Assembly (NCBI RefSeq): GCF_009789535.1
Contig: NZ_WSUT01000006.1
Location: 1 to 64,000 of the forward strand
Length of the DNA: 64,000 nt
From: Sphingomonas carotinifaciens
Lineage (GTDB): Bacteria > Pseudomonadota > Alphaproteobacteria > Sphingomonadales > Sphingomonadaceae
Direction of reading: 5' to 3'
Below the pieces are notes generated by a model, which saw nothing but the letters and a program-made list of their open reading frames with translations, was not told the origin of the DNA and searched no databases. Below are positions 42,326 through 50,037 of the stretch, piece by piece. Each line of letters begins with the position of its first letter. The first letter of the stretch is position 1. Both the position numbers and the translations under genes were made by a program.

Positions 42326-42517
42326 TCAGCCTTCGAGGCTCGCGAGTTCGTCGAACTCGGCCGAGGCGCGCTTCGCGCTGCCGCCTGCGTAGGTGACGCC
42401 GGTGCGCGGATAGAAGAACACGCGCTCGCCCTTGCGGTACGGGGTGCCGTCGGCGCTGGTGCCGGGGGACTTCGCGCGCTTCCAATAGGGATCGCCGGTG
42501 TATCGGGTGTAAGCCAT
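42326..42517 (-). CDS. Small basic plasmid protein
   Basis: This 63-residue protein (MAYTRYTGDPYWKRAKSPG..., ending AEFDELASLEG) is rich in Tyr, Lys, Arg and Gly; RKGERVFFYPRTG looks like a beta strand pair. The start follows AGAAGGAGAAAGG, a strong ribosome-binding site, and repeat B lies 26 bases upstream. It is 41 bases before the ParB-like gene, probably on one transcript. No known family. Confidence 0.7.
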   Translation of the reverse strand: MAYTRYTGDPYWKRAKSPGTSADGTPYRKGERVFFYPRTGVTYAGGSAKRASAEFDELASLEG

Positions 42518-42542
42518 TGTCCTTTCTCCTTCTTTCGAGGCG

Positions 42543-42776
42543 CAGCCGGTTGCCGCTGCAACCGGGTCTGCCTCTCCGGCGAGGAGCGGGATGGGGAGGG
42601 AGGAGCGAAATCGATGGCCTGGCGCGGGCAGGCCGCCCTAGCGCGGCCGGCGCCCCACAAGGGCGCCGGGTGCCGCGCTCGGCGGACCACACGGGGCTGT
42701 CGATTTTGCTTCGGGAACGAAAGGGCAGCAGCCCTTGGTGTTCCCCGCGCCAGCGGGCCTCCGGGGGAGGGCCGCG
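42543..42776 (-). repeat. Repeat B: hairpin-rich leader element (copy 2 of 3)
   Basis: Same blocks as repeat A. Its first hairpin is CCGGTTGC-CGCT-GCAACCGG, different in sequence from that of copies A and C but in the same place. The second is CCGCC-AGCGCGG-GGCGCCC paired with GGGCGCC-CCGCGCT-GGCGG around CACAA, and the third GGGAAC/GTTCCC. The rest of the 519-base gap (42777-43036) holds a parS-like site and no gene that I can see. Confidence 0.85.
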
Positions 42777-42819
42777 GTGCCCTGCCAGCGACGTCCGCGC
42801 CGCTGGGCGCGGCCATAGG

Positions 42820-42835
42820 TGTGCCACGTGGTACA
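42820..42835. repeat. parS-like palindrome, site 2
   Basis: TGTGCCACGTGGTACA, one mismatch from the perfect form. Between repeat B and the plus-strand gene at 43037. Confidence 0.65.
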
Positions 42836-43036
42836 CCTTACGCGAGGATCGTCACCCGCTCAGGGCCGAGACGCCGGCACGGTGGCTCGGTCGGCGCAAC
42901 GCGCCGATAGAGCCGTGCCCGGCAGGGTCGCGCCCGACCGGGATCGTTGCCCCGAAAAGCGCTTTGCACTGGGCAGGTTGCTCAGCAAAACAGCGCGCTG
43001 CCCTTGGACGGGTGGGAACTGACCAGGCGAGAACGA

Positions 43037-43675
43037 ATGACCCCGATCGAGAGGATCTATTTTACATCGCGGATCATCCACGGCGATTTGAGTTCGGCAG
43101 ATGGTGAACTGTCAGGTCAGCTCGGTCCTGCGGGCACGTGGGTTCCGTTCATCAAAACGGCCCTGATGGCGCTCGGGAACCTTGCCGATTTGGAAGGACT
43201 GATGCGCTTCATATACCGGGACGCACCAGAACTCGCCGACCAGATGAAAGCGATCGACGCCGACCTTCAGTTTGCGAAATACCTCCGCAATGTCTTCGGG
43301 GGTCATCTCAACGAGGCGCTGATCGCCAAAGCCTATGAGTGGCGGCCCGAGCTGCGGATGCTCCCCGATATTCGCGAGCTGAACGGCACCGTGATGCTCA
43401 ACGTGTTTGTGCTCGAGACAGCGATCAACACCTATGTCGCGCAGGATGGCCACCACGGCATGTTCTCATCCGAAACGGATCTCGTGTACCCGCCCGATAT
43501 GGAGCGGTTCTGCACATGGCTTTCCACCACAGTTCGGGCCGCCATTCGGATTTGCGACATGCTCGGCGAAATTACCCATGCCTCAGTGACGCCGCTGGGC
43601 GAGCAAGCCGATATGTTCGAGGCGTACAAGGCTGCCGGGCTGACCGCCTTCGCTCGGATCAGGAAGGGCCGGTAA
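43037..43675 (+). CDS. Hypothetical protein, possibly HEPN-like
   Basis: The 212-residue protein from ATG 43037 is mainly helical. It contains YLRNVFGGHLNEAL, an R-x5-H arrangement as in HEPN domains, and a Met/Leu-rich middle. No signal or membrane segment. A longer open frame starts at 42947 but has no better support. Family not recognised. Confidence 0.6.
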   Translation: MTPIERIYFTSRIIHGDLSSADGELSGQLGPAGTWVPFIKTALMALGNLADLEGLMRFIYRDAPELADQMKAIDADLQFAKYLRNVFGGHLNEALIAKAYEWRPELRMLPDIRELNGTVMLNVFVLETAINTYVAQDGHHGMFSSETDLVYPPDMERFCTWLSTTVRAAIRICDMLGEITHASVTPLGEQADMFEAYKAAGLTAFARIRKGR

Positions 43676-43766
43676 GGCTCGCTCACCCTGTGCTGCGCGT
43701 CGCGAGACGACAAGAAAGGGCGCGCGCCGGTGCCGCGAAGCGAAGCCGGCGCGCGCGCATAGGAGC

Positions 43767-43793
43767 CTGGAGCGACCCTCGGGGTCGCTCCAG
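43767..43793. terminator. Strong hairpin between convergent genes
   Basis: CTGGAGCGACCC and GGGTCGCTCCAG pair over 12 bases with a TCG loop. It lies between the stops at 43675 (plus) and 43802 (minus). A second GC-rich hairpin precedes it near 43720-43757. Confidence 0.65.
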
Positions 43794-43801
43794 ACCGTTC
43801 C

Positions 43802-43996
43802 CTAGTCGGCGTCACCATCGTTGATGGCATCGCACGCGGCTTGGCAGGCTTCGCGGCTGCCATAGGGGCCGATATGCGGGGTGTTGTTGTCGTCGACGCC
43901 CCACCAGCCCTTGTCGACATGCCGCCCGCTGTCCCGCATCAACGAGCGGGTCCCGCCACCAATGTGGATCGGATCGAGTGTACCTTTGATCGACAT
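43802..43996 (-). CDS. Small hypothetical protein
   Basis: This 64-residue protein reads MSIKGTLDPIHIGGGTRSLM, then GWWGVDDNNTPHIGPYGSREACQAACDAINDGDAD. The CQAAC and PYGSREAC pattern resembles short plasmid proteins with a calcium-like or Cys pair motif, but no family is known to me. A GAAGGACGAA ribosome-binding site precedes it. Confidence 0.6.
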   Translation of the reverse strand: MSIKGTLDPIHIGGGTRSLMRDSGRHVDKGWWGVDDNNTPHIGPYGSREACQAACDAINDGDAD

Positions 43997-44195
43997 ATGC
44001 TTCGTCCTTCTATGCCCGTGATTGGGCGCACAGAACCGCGCGAGACCCGCGAATTGGGCGTCGCTCTACCGACCGAAAGCATCCGGTCGGCGCGGTTCGA
44101 TGATTGATTTACAAGTGTCGATTTCGCGCACGCCCGGGACGGTCGGGAGAACAGGAACGCGGCCCGTTTCACGAAAGATCGGGGCCGCGTATCCA

Positions 44196-45110
44196 TCACG
44201 CTGCGACCGACATCGCCGCGTTGCTCATCCGGCTGAGCAGCCAGTCCGCGGCGGCCTGCGCTTGCGTCGCGGCGGTGAAGATGCACCGTTTGTCGTTGCG
44301 GAGCGCCTGCAGCCAGCTCGCCAGATAGGCCGCGTGATCTTCCCGGTCGTGGAGCTTGATGCCGATCGCGCCGCTGACGAATGCCGCACCCAGCTCGGCC
44401 ACCAGTTCCTCGCGGGCGTAATCCTCCCGCTTCGTGGAAATGAGGGTGGGGCGGGCGAGCCGGTCCACGTGGCCGGTTGCGTGGCAAAGCTCATGGGCAA
44501 GCGTCGAATAATAGTCGTCCCCGGTGTGGAAGTCGGCGAACTCGGGCATGACGACGTGATCGCCGCTCGGCTGATAATAAGGCTGCGATCCGTGGTGCCG
44601 GACGGTGACGGGAACGCGGGCAAAGAGGGTGTCCAACTCCGCGTCGCGTTCGTGGGGATTGGTCGCGGTGAGGATCGGCGCGGGGGCCGGATACTTCGCC
44701 TCGATGCCGTCGATCTGCTCGGCATTGAAGACGGTGTAGCGCTTGAGGAATGCTACCTGCCGCTTGCCATCGTCGCTGGCTTCTCCGCCCCTGTCGGCGT
44801 CCACCTCGATCGTGTTGGCATAAACGACGGTTGAGCCCTTCTCGCCCTTGCGGACGCACCCGCCGAGCGCGAGCGCCTGCTTGAAGGTCAGCCAATGCGG
44901 CGAGGCATAGCCCTTTGTCATGGCCGCTACCCAAAGGGTCAGGACGTTGATGCCGCGATAGGGAACGCCGGTCGAGCGCAGCGGGATGTTGGGGGCGGTG
45001 CTGCCGTTCCACGATTTCGACCAAGGCCGGGTGCCCGCCTCGATCATGGCGATCATCTGGTCGGTGATCTCTTGGTAGATGTCAGCTCGGTTGTCGGTGA
45101 TCCGTGCCAT
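44196..45110 (-). CDS. ardC: ArdC-family antirestriction protein
   Basis: The 304-residue protein has an N-terminal single-strand-DNA-binding domain (residues 5-130: IYQEITDQMIAMIEAG, NGSTAPNIPLRSTGVPYRGINVLTLW) and a C-terminal zinc-metalloprotease-like domain with HELCHATGH (206-214) and the downstream EELVAELGAAF. ArdC blocks restriction and protects incoming single-stranded plasmid DNA. The ATG at 45110 follows AAGGAAGAG; repeat C starts 22 bases upstream. The ORF upstream of it is not coding. Confidence 0.92.
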   Translation of the reverse strand: MARITDNRADIYQEITDQMIAMIEAGTRPWSKSWNGSTAPNIPLRSTGVPYRGINVLTLWVAAMTKGYASPHWLTFKQALALGGCVRKGEKGSTVVYANTIEVDADRGGEASDDGKRQVAFLKRYTVFNAEQIDGIEAKYPAPAPILTATNPHERDAELDTLFARVPVTVRHHGSQPYYQPSGDHVVMPEFADFHTGDDYYSTLAHELCHATGHVDRLARPTLISTKREDYAREELVAELGAAFVSGAIGIKLHDREDHAAYLASWLQALRNDKRCIFTAATQAQAAADWLLSRMSNAAMSVAA

Positions 45111-45131
45111 GGTCTCTTCCTTTCCCTCGAG

Positions 45132-45366
45132 GCTGAAAGCCGGTCGCAACAGCAACCGGCTCTGCCTTTCCGGCGAGGAACGGGATGGGGAGGGAGGGCG
45201 AGAATCTGGTCCCTGGCGCGGGCGAGCCGCCCTAGCGCGGCCGACGCCCCGAAGGGCTTCGGGTGCCGCGCTTGGCGGATTACACGGGGGGCCTGATTGT
45301 CGTTCGGGAACGAAAGGGCAGCCGCCCTTGGTGTTCCCCGCGCCGGCGGGCCTCCGGGGGAGGGCT
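45132..45366 (-). repeat. Repeat C: hairpin-rich leader element (copy 3 of 3)
   Basis: Shares the blocks of A and B. First hairpin GCCGGT/ACCGGC (45139-45144 and 45155-45160); second CCGCC-AGCGCGG paired with CCGCGCT-GGCGG around CGAA; third GGGAAC-AAGGGC paired with GCCCTT-GTTCCC (45306-45338). It lies 22 bases upstream of ardC. The remaining gap to 45495 contains no gene I can support. Confidence 0.85.
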
Positions 45367-45495
45367 GCGGCGCCGGCGAGCCTGTGCCGGGCCAACGGCC
45401 CGTCCTTTGCCGCATGGCATAGTCTTGGCAGCGGGCGTGCTTTGCGCGATCTGTTGATGGATGATCGGCACAACGCCGTGACGGAGCGACAGCGC

Positions 45496-45771
45496 GTGAC
45501 CAGCATTCGGATCCTGCACCGCGACCCAACCGGCAAGGTCTTTGACGGGGGCGTCGAGTATGGGGTGGAGCAGTTTGCCGGCCAGGTGCCCGCGATCGGC
45601 GACACGATCCTCGATCCCGGCGTGATCGCGGGTCAGGATCGGAACGATCCGCAAAATCGGTCGATCTGGACGGTCGTCGGCCGTGTGTTCAACCCGAGGG
45701 ACCGGGAAGACACGGTGGCACTGATCGTGGAGAGTCGGGACGGCAACCTCGCCGACGAAGCCTTCGCGTGA
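45496..45771 (+). CDS. Hypothetical protein, 91 residues
   Basis: From GTG 45496 the protein reads MTSIRILHRDPTGKVFDGGVEYG..., a small beta-rich domain with IGDTILDPGVIAGQDRND and VGRVFNPRDREDTVALIVE. GGAG lies eight bases before the GTG; an ATG at 45457 would add 13 residues. No known family. After it, 255 bases (45772-46027) hold GC-rich inverted repeats and no gene. Confidence 0.6.
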   Translation: MTSIRILHRDPTGKVFDGGVEYGVEQFAGQVPAIGDTILDPGVIAGQDRNDPQNRSIWTVVGRVFNPRDREDTVALIVESRDGNLADEAFA

Positions 45772-46027
45772 AATTCACGGCCGAGGGGGAGGTCGTTGCG
45801 GCTCCCCCCTGCGGTTACTCGGTTGATACGCCATGGGTATGCCCTGAGTGACGTCTACATGGGCACTGGCTATACTTTGCAGGGCCGCTGCGGCTCCCGG
45901 CCGGAGCCCTGAGAGGCGCCCCCCCGGGCGCCCTTGGCGCCTCACGGGGGCGGCGCTGGGGGCTCCCCCTCAAACTTGAACCCCCTACGCGCGAGGGGCA
46001 TATCCGCCGGGAGAAAGGAATAGCCCC

Positions 46028-46513
46028 ATGGCGGCCAAGAAGCAAACTGACAGCAGCTCCGATCTGCGAACGAACGAGAAGAAGTGGACCAAGCCGCTGA
46101 TGGATGCGGGTTGGACGGCGCTGCCGAGCGTCATCATCGAGAACCAGCGTCAGCTTGGTCTCGAACCGCTCGATCTCAACATCGTGCTGTATCTGGCGAG
46201 CAAATGGTGGACGGCGGAAGGGAAACCTTACCCGTCCAAAAGCACCATGGCGCAAGCCATGAACGTCCACCCGCGTACGATCCAGAAGCACATCGCGAGT
46301 CTGGAGGCTGCCGGATACATCCGGCGCGAAGAGCGCCGGACCGACCAGGGGAGCCGGACGAACATCTACCATCTCGACGGACTGATCGAGGCGGCCAAAC
46401 CCTTTGCGGATGAGAAGCTCGCGGAAATCAAGGAGAAGTCCGAGATCAAGAAGATCCGCCAGAACCGAAAAGGGGCTCCCAAGCTGCGCCTGGTCAAGGA
46501 TGATGACGCGTGA
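46028..46513 (+). CDS. Helix-turn-helix DNA-binding protein
   Basis: The 161-residue protein has an HTH of the plasmid-replication or HTH_36 type (LYLASKWWTAEGKPYPSKSTMAQAMNVHPRTIQKHIASLEAAGYIRREER). The C-terminal part is basic and helical. The start ATG follows GAGAAAGGAA. It overlaps the PemK-like gene by four bases (GTGA), so they form one unit. It could be the regulator, or stand in for an antitoxin. Confidence 0.82.
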   Translation: MAAKKQTDSSSDLRTNEKKWTKPLMDAGWTALPSVIIENQRQLGLEPLDLNIVLYLASKWWTAEGKPYPSKSTMAQAMNVHPRTIQKHIASLEAAGYIRREERRTDQGSRTNIYHLDGLIEAAKPFADEKLAEIKEKSEIKKIRQNRKGAPKLRLVKDDDA

Positions 46514-46944
46514 ACGCGCATGTCCAGCAGCCGCCGCCCTATGTGCCCCCGCGGGTGACGTCGGCACCGAGCATCCGGCAGCTCTATTGGTGCGACTTCC
46601 CGCAGGACGCGCAGCTTCCGGAGTTCTGGAAGCGGCGGCCTGTGGTGATCGTTTCGTTCAAGAACACGCTGCACGGCGCCGTCACGGTCGTCCCCTGCTC
46701 GACGCAGGCGCAGCCGGGCAACAAGTGGGCTTTCCCGTTGCAGACAACGATCGACGGTCGGGCAGCGTTCGCGATCTGCGACAAGCTCACGACGGTTGCG
46801 GTTAGCCGACTCCTCCCGGACAAGGGCGGCATCGCGCGGATGCCCGTGCCCGAGTTCGATGACATGCTGCGCCTGGTGCTGAAATGGCTACCGGTGCCCT
46901 CGGCACCGGTAACGCAGGGAGAGGCTCCGCCCCCCGCGGCTTAA
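46510..46944 (+). CDS. PemK/MazF-like toxin
   Basis: The 144-residue protein has the PemK/MazF fold pattern: IRQLYWCDFPQDAQLPEFWKRRPVVIVSFK, AVTVVPCSTQ and VCDKLTTVAVSRL (here ICDKLTTVAVSRL). Such proteins cut mRNA. It starts with GTG in the end of the HTH gene. No classical PemI/MazE antitoxin is next to it. Confidence 0.78.
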   Translation: MNAHVQQPPPYVPPRVTSAPSIRQLYWCDFPQDAQLPEFWKRRPVVIVSFKNTLHGAVTVVPCSTQAQPGNKWAFPLQTTIDGRAAFAICDKLTTVAVSRLLPDKGGIARMPVPEFDDMLRLVLKWLPVPSAPVTQGEAPPPAA

Positions 46945-47063
46945 GGGCCGCCCGCCCCCTGTCAGATTTTAGTTGAATCCTAACTGATCGGTTTCTACAT
47001 GGGGAGCACTCGCGGCCTCCCCCTGTGGGAGTGTCCGTTTCCCGAGAGGGAACTAAACGGCCA

Positions 47064-47086
47064 GGGCCGCCTCAAAAGGGCGGCCC
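47064..47086 (+). terminator. Terminator after the pemK-like gene
   Basis: GGGCCGCC, loop TCAAAA, GGGCGGCCC, then TTGGTTT. An eight- to nine-base-pair stem. It lies about 120 bases after the stop at 46944. Confidence 0.65.
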
Positions 47087-47111
47087 TTGGTTTATCTGTC
47101 GCGGGTCGAGA

Positions 47112-47127
47112 TGTGCCACGTAGCGCA
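47112..47127. repeat. parS-like palindrome, site 3 (degenerate)
   Basis: TGTGCCACGTAGCGCA, two differences from the perfect form on the right arm. Located 26 bases downstream of the terminator and 28 bases before the end of the convergent gene at 47155. Confidence 0.5.
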
Positions 47128-47154
47128 CCCTTCCGAAGCTCCGAATAGCGATGC

Positions 47155-48135
47155 CTAGAACGGCACATCATCGTCCGTGTCCCACGTGGGTTGCGGGGCG
47201 GGGAGGGCGCCTTTGGGAAGCGGGAGATTGTTAACGACGAACAGGTTGAGGATGTCATCCCGGTCCATGAACATGACCTGGGACCGCTTGCTGGCGTCGA
47301 GCTTGTTGCCGATCCAGTTGCGGGCCTGCTTCGTGATCTCGCCTCCGGCAACGATGAAGGTGTGATCCACCAGCACGCGGCGGCTCAGCTCGGGGTCGAA
47401 AATCTCGTGGCCGAGCATCATCGACACCTGGTTGTGGATCTCGGCGACGTTGCTGGTGCTGACACCCGCGGCGTCGAGCTTCCCCTTCTTGGCCTGGATG
47501 CCGAAGTAGAGGACGTGCAGGGTCGGCAGGGTGTATTTCATCCAGACGTCTTTGCCGTATTCCAGCGCCTTGTCCTTGTGTCCGGCTGCAGTGATCCGGT
47601 GAAAGCCAAGCTGGCGGAATAGGGGAAGCAACACCTCATCGATCAGCTCGTCTTCCGAACAGCGGCCGAGAAAGGCGAGGAGCTGGTCGCGCCGCTCCAG
47701 CTCTGACGGCGTGAAAGGACGGTGCGGGTTCGCCATCTGCGCAACGGTATTGGTCGCGATGTGCTTGATCTGGGCGTTGCCGTGATCGTCGTAGAACGCT
47801 TCCCAGCCTTCACGGGCAAGGGTGGTATTGAGGGCAGCAAGCGCCAGATTACGCTGCGCGTCGTCGTTGTCGACGCTTTCGGCGCGATCCAGCAACCGTC
47901 GGACCAACCGGACAAAGGCATCGGGCATGGCGGTCGAGGACGCGTGCGGCATGGCGAGGATCTCTTCGACCCGCTCTGCCGCCCAGGCCGCGCGCGTTTC
48001 GCCGCGATGGACGAACTCGAGGTCGCAATCCTCGAAGAATTCAGTGATGTATTTACTCGACCGCCGGTGGAAGTGCGGCACATCGCCCACCACCATCTGA
48101 CCCAGCTCACGTAGGTTGCGCGGTTTCCACTTCAT
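47155..48135 (-). CDS. Hypothetical protein, possible restriction-endonuclease-like fold
   Basis: The 326-residue protein (ATG 48135) has helical N-terminal two thirds. Near residues 200-235 is YGKDVWMKYTLPTLHVLYFGIQAKKGKLD, which fits a PD-(D/E)xK core (Asp, then Q-x-K after a beta strand). A Pro-rich acidic tail ends DDDVPF. Mrr-like nuclease is one reading; no family is certain. Confidence 0.6.
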   Translation of the reverse strand: MKWKPRNLRELGQMVVGDVPHFHRRSSKYITEFFEDCDLEFVHRGETRAAWAAERVEEILAMPHASSTAMPDAFVRLVRRLLDRAESVDNDDAQRNLALAALNTTLAREGWEAFYDDHGNAQIKHIATNTVAQMANPHRPFTPSELERRDQLLAFLGRCSEDELIDEVLLPLFRQLGFHRITAAGHKDKALEYGKDVWMKYTLPTLHVLYFGIQAKKGKLDAAGVSTSNVAEIHNQVSMMLGHEIFDPELSRRVLVDHTFIVAGGEITKQARNWIGNKLDASKRSQVMFMDRDDILNLFVVNNLPLPKGALPAPQPTWDTDDDVPF

Positions 48136-48222
48136 CCCATCAACATAGCCGATGGCGAGCAGATCACGAGCGGAAGAAGGGCGACGCGCGCTTCTCCGAT
48201 CACTGCGGGCACTGCGGCCCAC

Positions 48223-48480
48223 TCACCAGAGCTTGCGGCTCACGATTGAGCCAGCGGGAACCTGAGTGTAGCCATATTCCCGCTTGTATTCGCGCGCGGC
48301 GATCTCGGCGTTGTTCCTGGCCGGCTCACCCGGCACGAAACAGTTGATGTGTCGTTTGCCGCCCTCCTGCGCGTCGACGACGGGCTTCGACCAAGGGTCG
48401 TCGTCCATCATCGGGCCTTCAACCGAGAAGGTGTGATTGTCGTGGTCAGCGACGATCAGGACGAAGGGTTCGATCAGCAT
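48223..48480 (-). CDS. Small hypothetical protein
   Basis: This 85-residue protein reads MLIEPFVLIVADHDNHTFSVEGPMMDDD..., with INCFVPGEPARNN. The open frame runs on to 48546 but crosses the parS-like site, so ATG 48480 is taken. No known family. Confidence 0.55.
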   Translation of the reverse strand: MLIEPFVLIVADHDNHTFSVEGPMMDDDPWSKPVVDAQEGGKRHINCFVPGEPARNNAEIAAREYKREYGYTQVPAGSIVSRKLW

Positions 48481-48529
48481 GACAGGCTCCAGCACGAATA
48501 GTATGTGCGATGTAGGGGGCGGTGGAAGG

Positions 48530-48545
48530 TGTGCCACGTGGCACA
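48530..48545. repeat. parS-like palindrome, site 4
   Basis: TGTGCCACGTGGCACA, perfect. Located 50 bases upstream of the gene at 48480 and 26 bases after the end of the gene at 48571, in a true intergenic position. Confidence 0.7.
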
Positions 48546-48570
48546 CCTCCCGGGATCGGCATCTCGGGCG

Positions 48571-49290
48571 TCAGGGTCGGCGAAACCATGATCGTCGCTT
48601 AGCGGGCGCATCCCAGTCGAAATCAATGGCAATCTGGCCTTCTGGGCGGAAGATGGTGACTCCGGACACTGCCCGGGTCGAGTTCTGGATGACGTGGTTC
48701 CAGAGGTCGCCGGTCGCGACGTCAGGCGCGGGAATGTGGAAGTAGCCGGTCAGGATCACCGTGTCGTCGGGGGCGGGCTGGCAACCTGTCAGCGCCAGGA
48801 ACATGGGCAAGTCGAAGCTGAGCGCAGTTGCGGTATCGTCAACCTGAATGATGCCGCTTCGCGGCTGACGATCAGCGAACACGACGGCGGGGAGGGGATG
48901 ACGGAGGCAAAGTCTTCCGGTTCGCTCGATCGGCTCGTTGCTCGTGAACGAGGGCGCCTTGGCGAGCGGCTGCGTGTCGATGGCCACGGCGCTCGGGGAG
49001 CGGCCGGTCTGCCGATCTTCGAGAAACACCGGACCGATCATGTTCTGCTCGTCGCGGGCAAACTCAAATGCTTCGAGCGACACCGCTCTAAGGACACGAC
49101 GAGCTTCGTCATCGGGCAGCAAGGTTAGCGGGTATTCCCGCCACAAATCGTTGTCGACGGGATGCTCGAGAAGGCAACGTCCTTCGGTTGCCAAGACACG
49201 TTCGTTGGCCTTGGCGACGCCAATATCCTCCGCCATGCGCCAGAACATCTCGGCCGCGAGATTATGGATGGTGGCCTTGTCGAATTGCAT
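48571..49290 (-). CDS. Hypothetical protein, 239 residues
   Basis: ATG 49290 follows GGGAGAGG. The protein opens MQFDKATIHNLAAEMFWRMAEDIGV, with a C-terminal section ending FDWDAPAKRRSWFRRP. It has no membrane segments. No family is recognised. Confidence 0.6.
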   Translation of the reverse strand: MQFDKATIHNLAAEMFWRMAEDIGVAKANERVLATEGRCLLEHPVDNDLWREYPLTLLPDDEARRVLRAVSLEAFEFARDEQNMIGPVFLEDRQTGRSPSAVAIDTQPLAKAPSFTSNEPIERTGRLCLRHPLPAVVFADRQPRSGIIQVDDTATALSFDLPMFLALTGCQPAPDDTVILTGYFHIPAPDVATGDLWNHVIQNSTRAVSGVTIFRPEGQIAIDFDWDAPAKRRSWFRRP

Positions 49291-49437
49291 CAATCCTCTC
49301 CCTTCGACCATCATACTGCGCCTGTGAAAGCGGTCCGCATCAGCCTAGCGATCGTTACCCGAGGGCGGAAACCTCTAGGAGTTCTGGGACGCGTCGGCAC
49401 GGTGTGGCGTAGAGCGCGGGCCAAAGGCAGGCCCGGC

Positions 49438-50037
49438 CTATTTGTTGATCGTCCCGACCTCGCACCCTGACGGAACCGTCGCGCGCTGTATCGCAAGCTG
49501 ACGCATCCCTTCGTAGTCGATCCCCCACAGGCCCACGCGCTGCGCTGCGGCCTTCTGCATCAAGTCGACATACGCACCGCCCGAGAACAACCGATAGTCC
49601 ACGGCATAGCCTTGTGCGACCATCGTTGCGCCGACACTCGCCTTATTTGCGGGAAACCGACAGGCGAGATTCAAGCGACCATAGCTCCACGGATCGGTCC
49701 GACACTGTTTCTCTCGCCTCAACCCATAGTCGAACATCGAGATTGAACAAATCAGCCCACCGTCGCGCGCAGACAAGCGCTGCAAGGCATCCGTAGCGAT
49801 AGCCTTTAGCTCTGGCCGGTCGTCGTCCGGCGCATCGATACCCACGATACGTACTCGGCCGTTGGGAAAGTCCACCGTGTCGCCATCGATAACTCTCGGA
49901 TTCGGAGAATCGAGCCGCGTTTTCACTGCCTCGGCGAACTGCTCTTTGTTGTGCGAGATTGAATAGATCGCGACGATGACGAATGTCACGCCCATCATCC
50001 ATTTCTGACCGCGCGGACCTTTCGCGATCAACCTCAT
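49438..50037 (-). CDS. Membrane-anchored staphylococcal-nuclease-like protein
   Basis: The 199-residue protein has an N-terminal membrane segment (MMGVTFVIVAIYSI), then an SNase domain with PRVIDGDTVDFPNGRVRIVGIDAPDDDRPE and GLWGIDYEGM. The opening Asp/Arg motifs agree with SNase; the ligand Arg/Glu pair is partly recognisable. It probably degrades nucleic acid outside the inner membrane. It overlaps the Toprim gene by four bases. Confidence 0.8.
   Translation of the reverse strand: MRLIAKGPRGQKWMMGVTFVIVAIYSISHNKEQFAEAVKTRLDSPNPRVIDGDTVDFPNGRVRIVGIDAPDDDRPELKAIATDALQRLSARDGGLICSISMFDYGLRREKQCRTDPWSYGRLNLACRFPANKASVGATMVAQGYAVDYRLFSGGAYVDLMQKAAAQRVGLWGIDYEGMRQLAIQRATVPSGCEVGTINK

Noticed and set aside
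35641..45366. Coding use of the three repeats (plus-strand frames translate to similar Arg/Gly-rich peptides)
   Set aside because: The frames are broken by indels between copies, start codons are not conserved, and the changes keep base pairing rather than codons. A non-coding structured element explains them better.
45079..45495. Extended starts for the 45496 gene and for ardC across repeat C
   Set aside because: The extensions translate the repeat itself and lack ribosome-binding sites, while the chosen starts have them.
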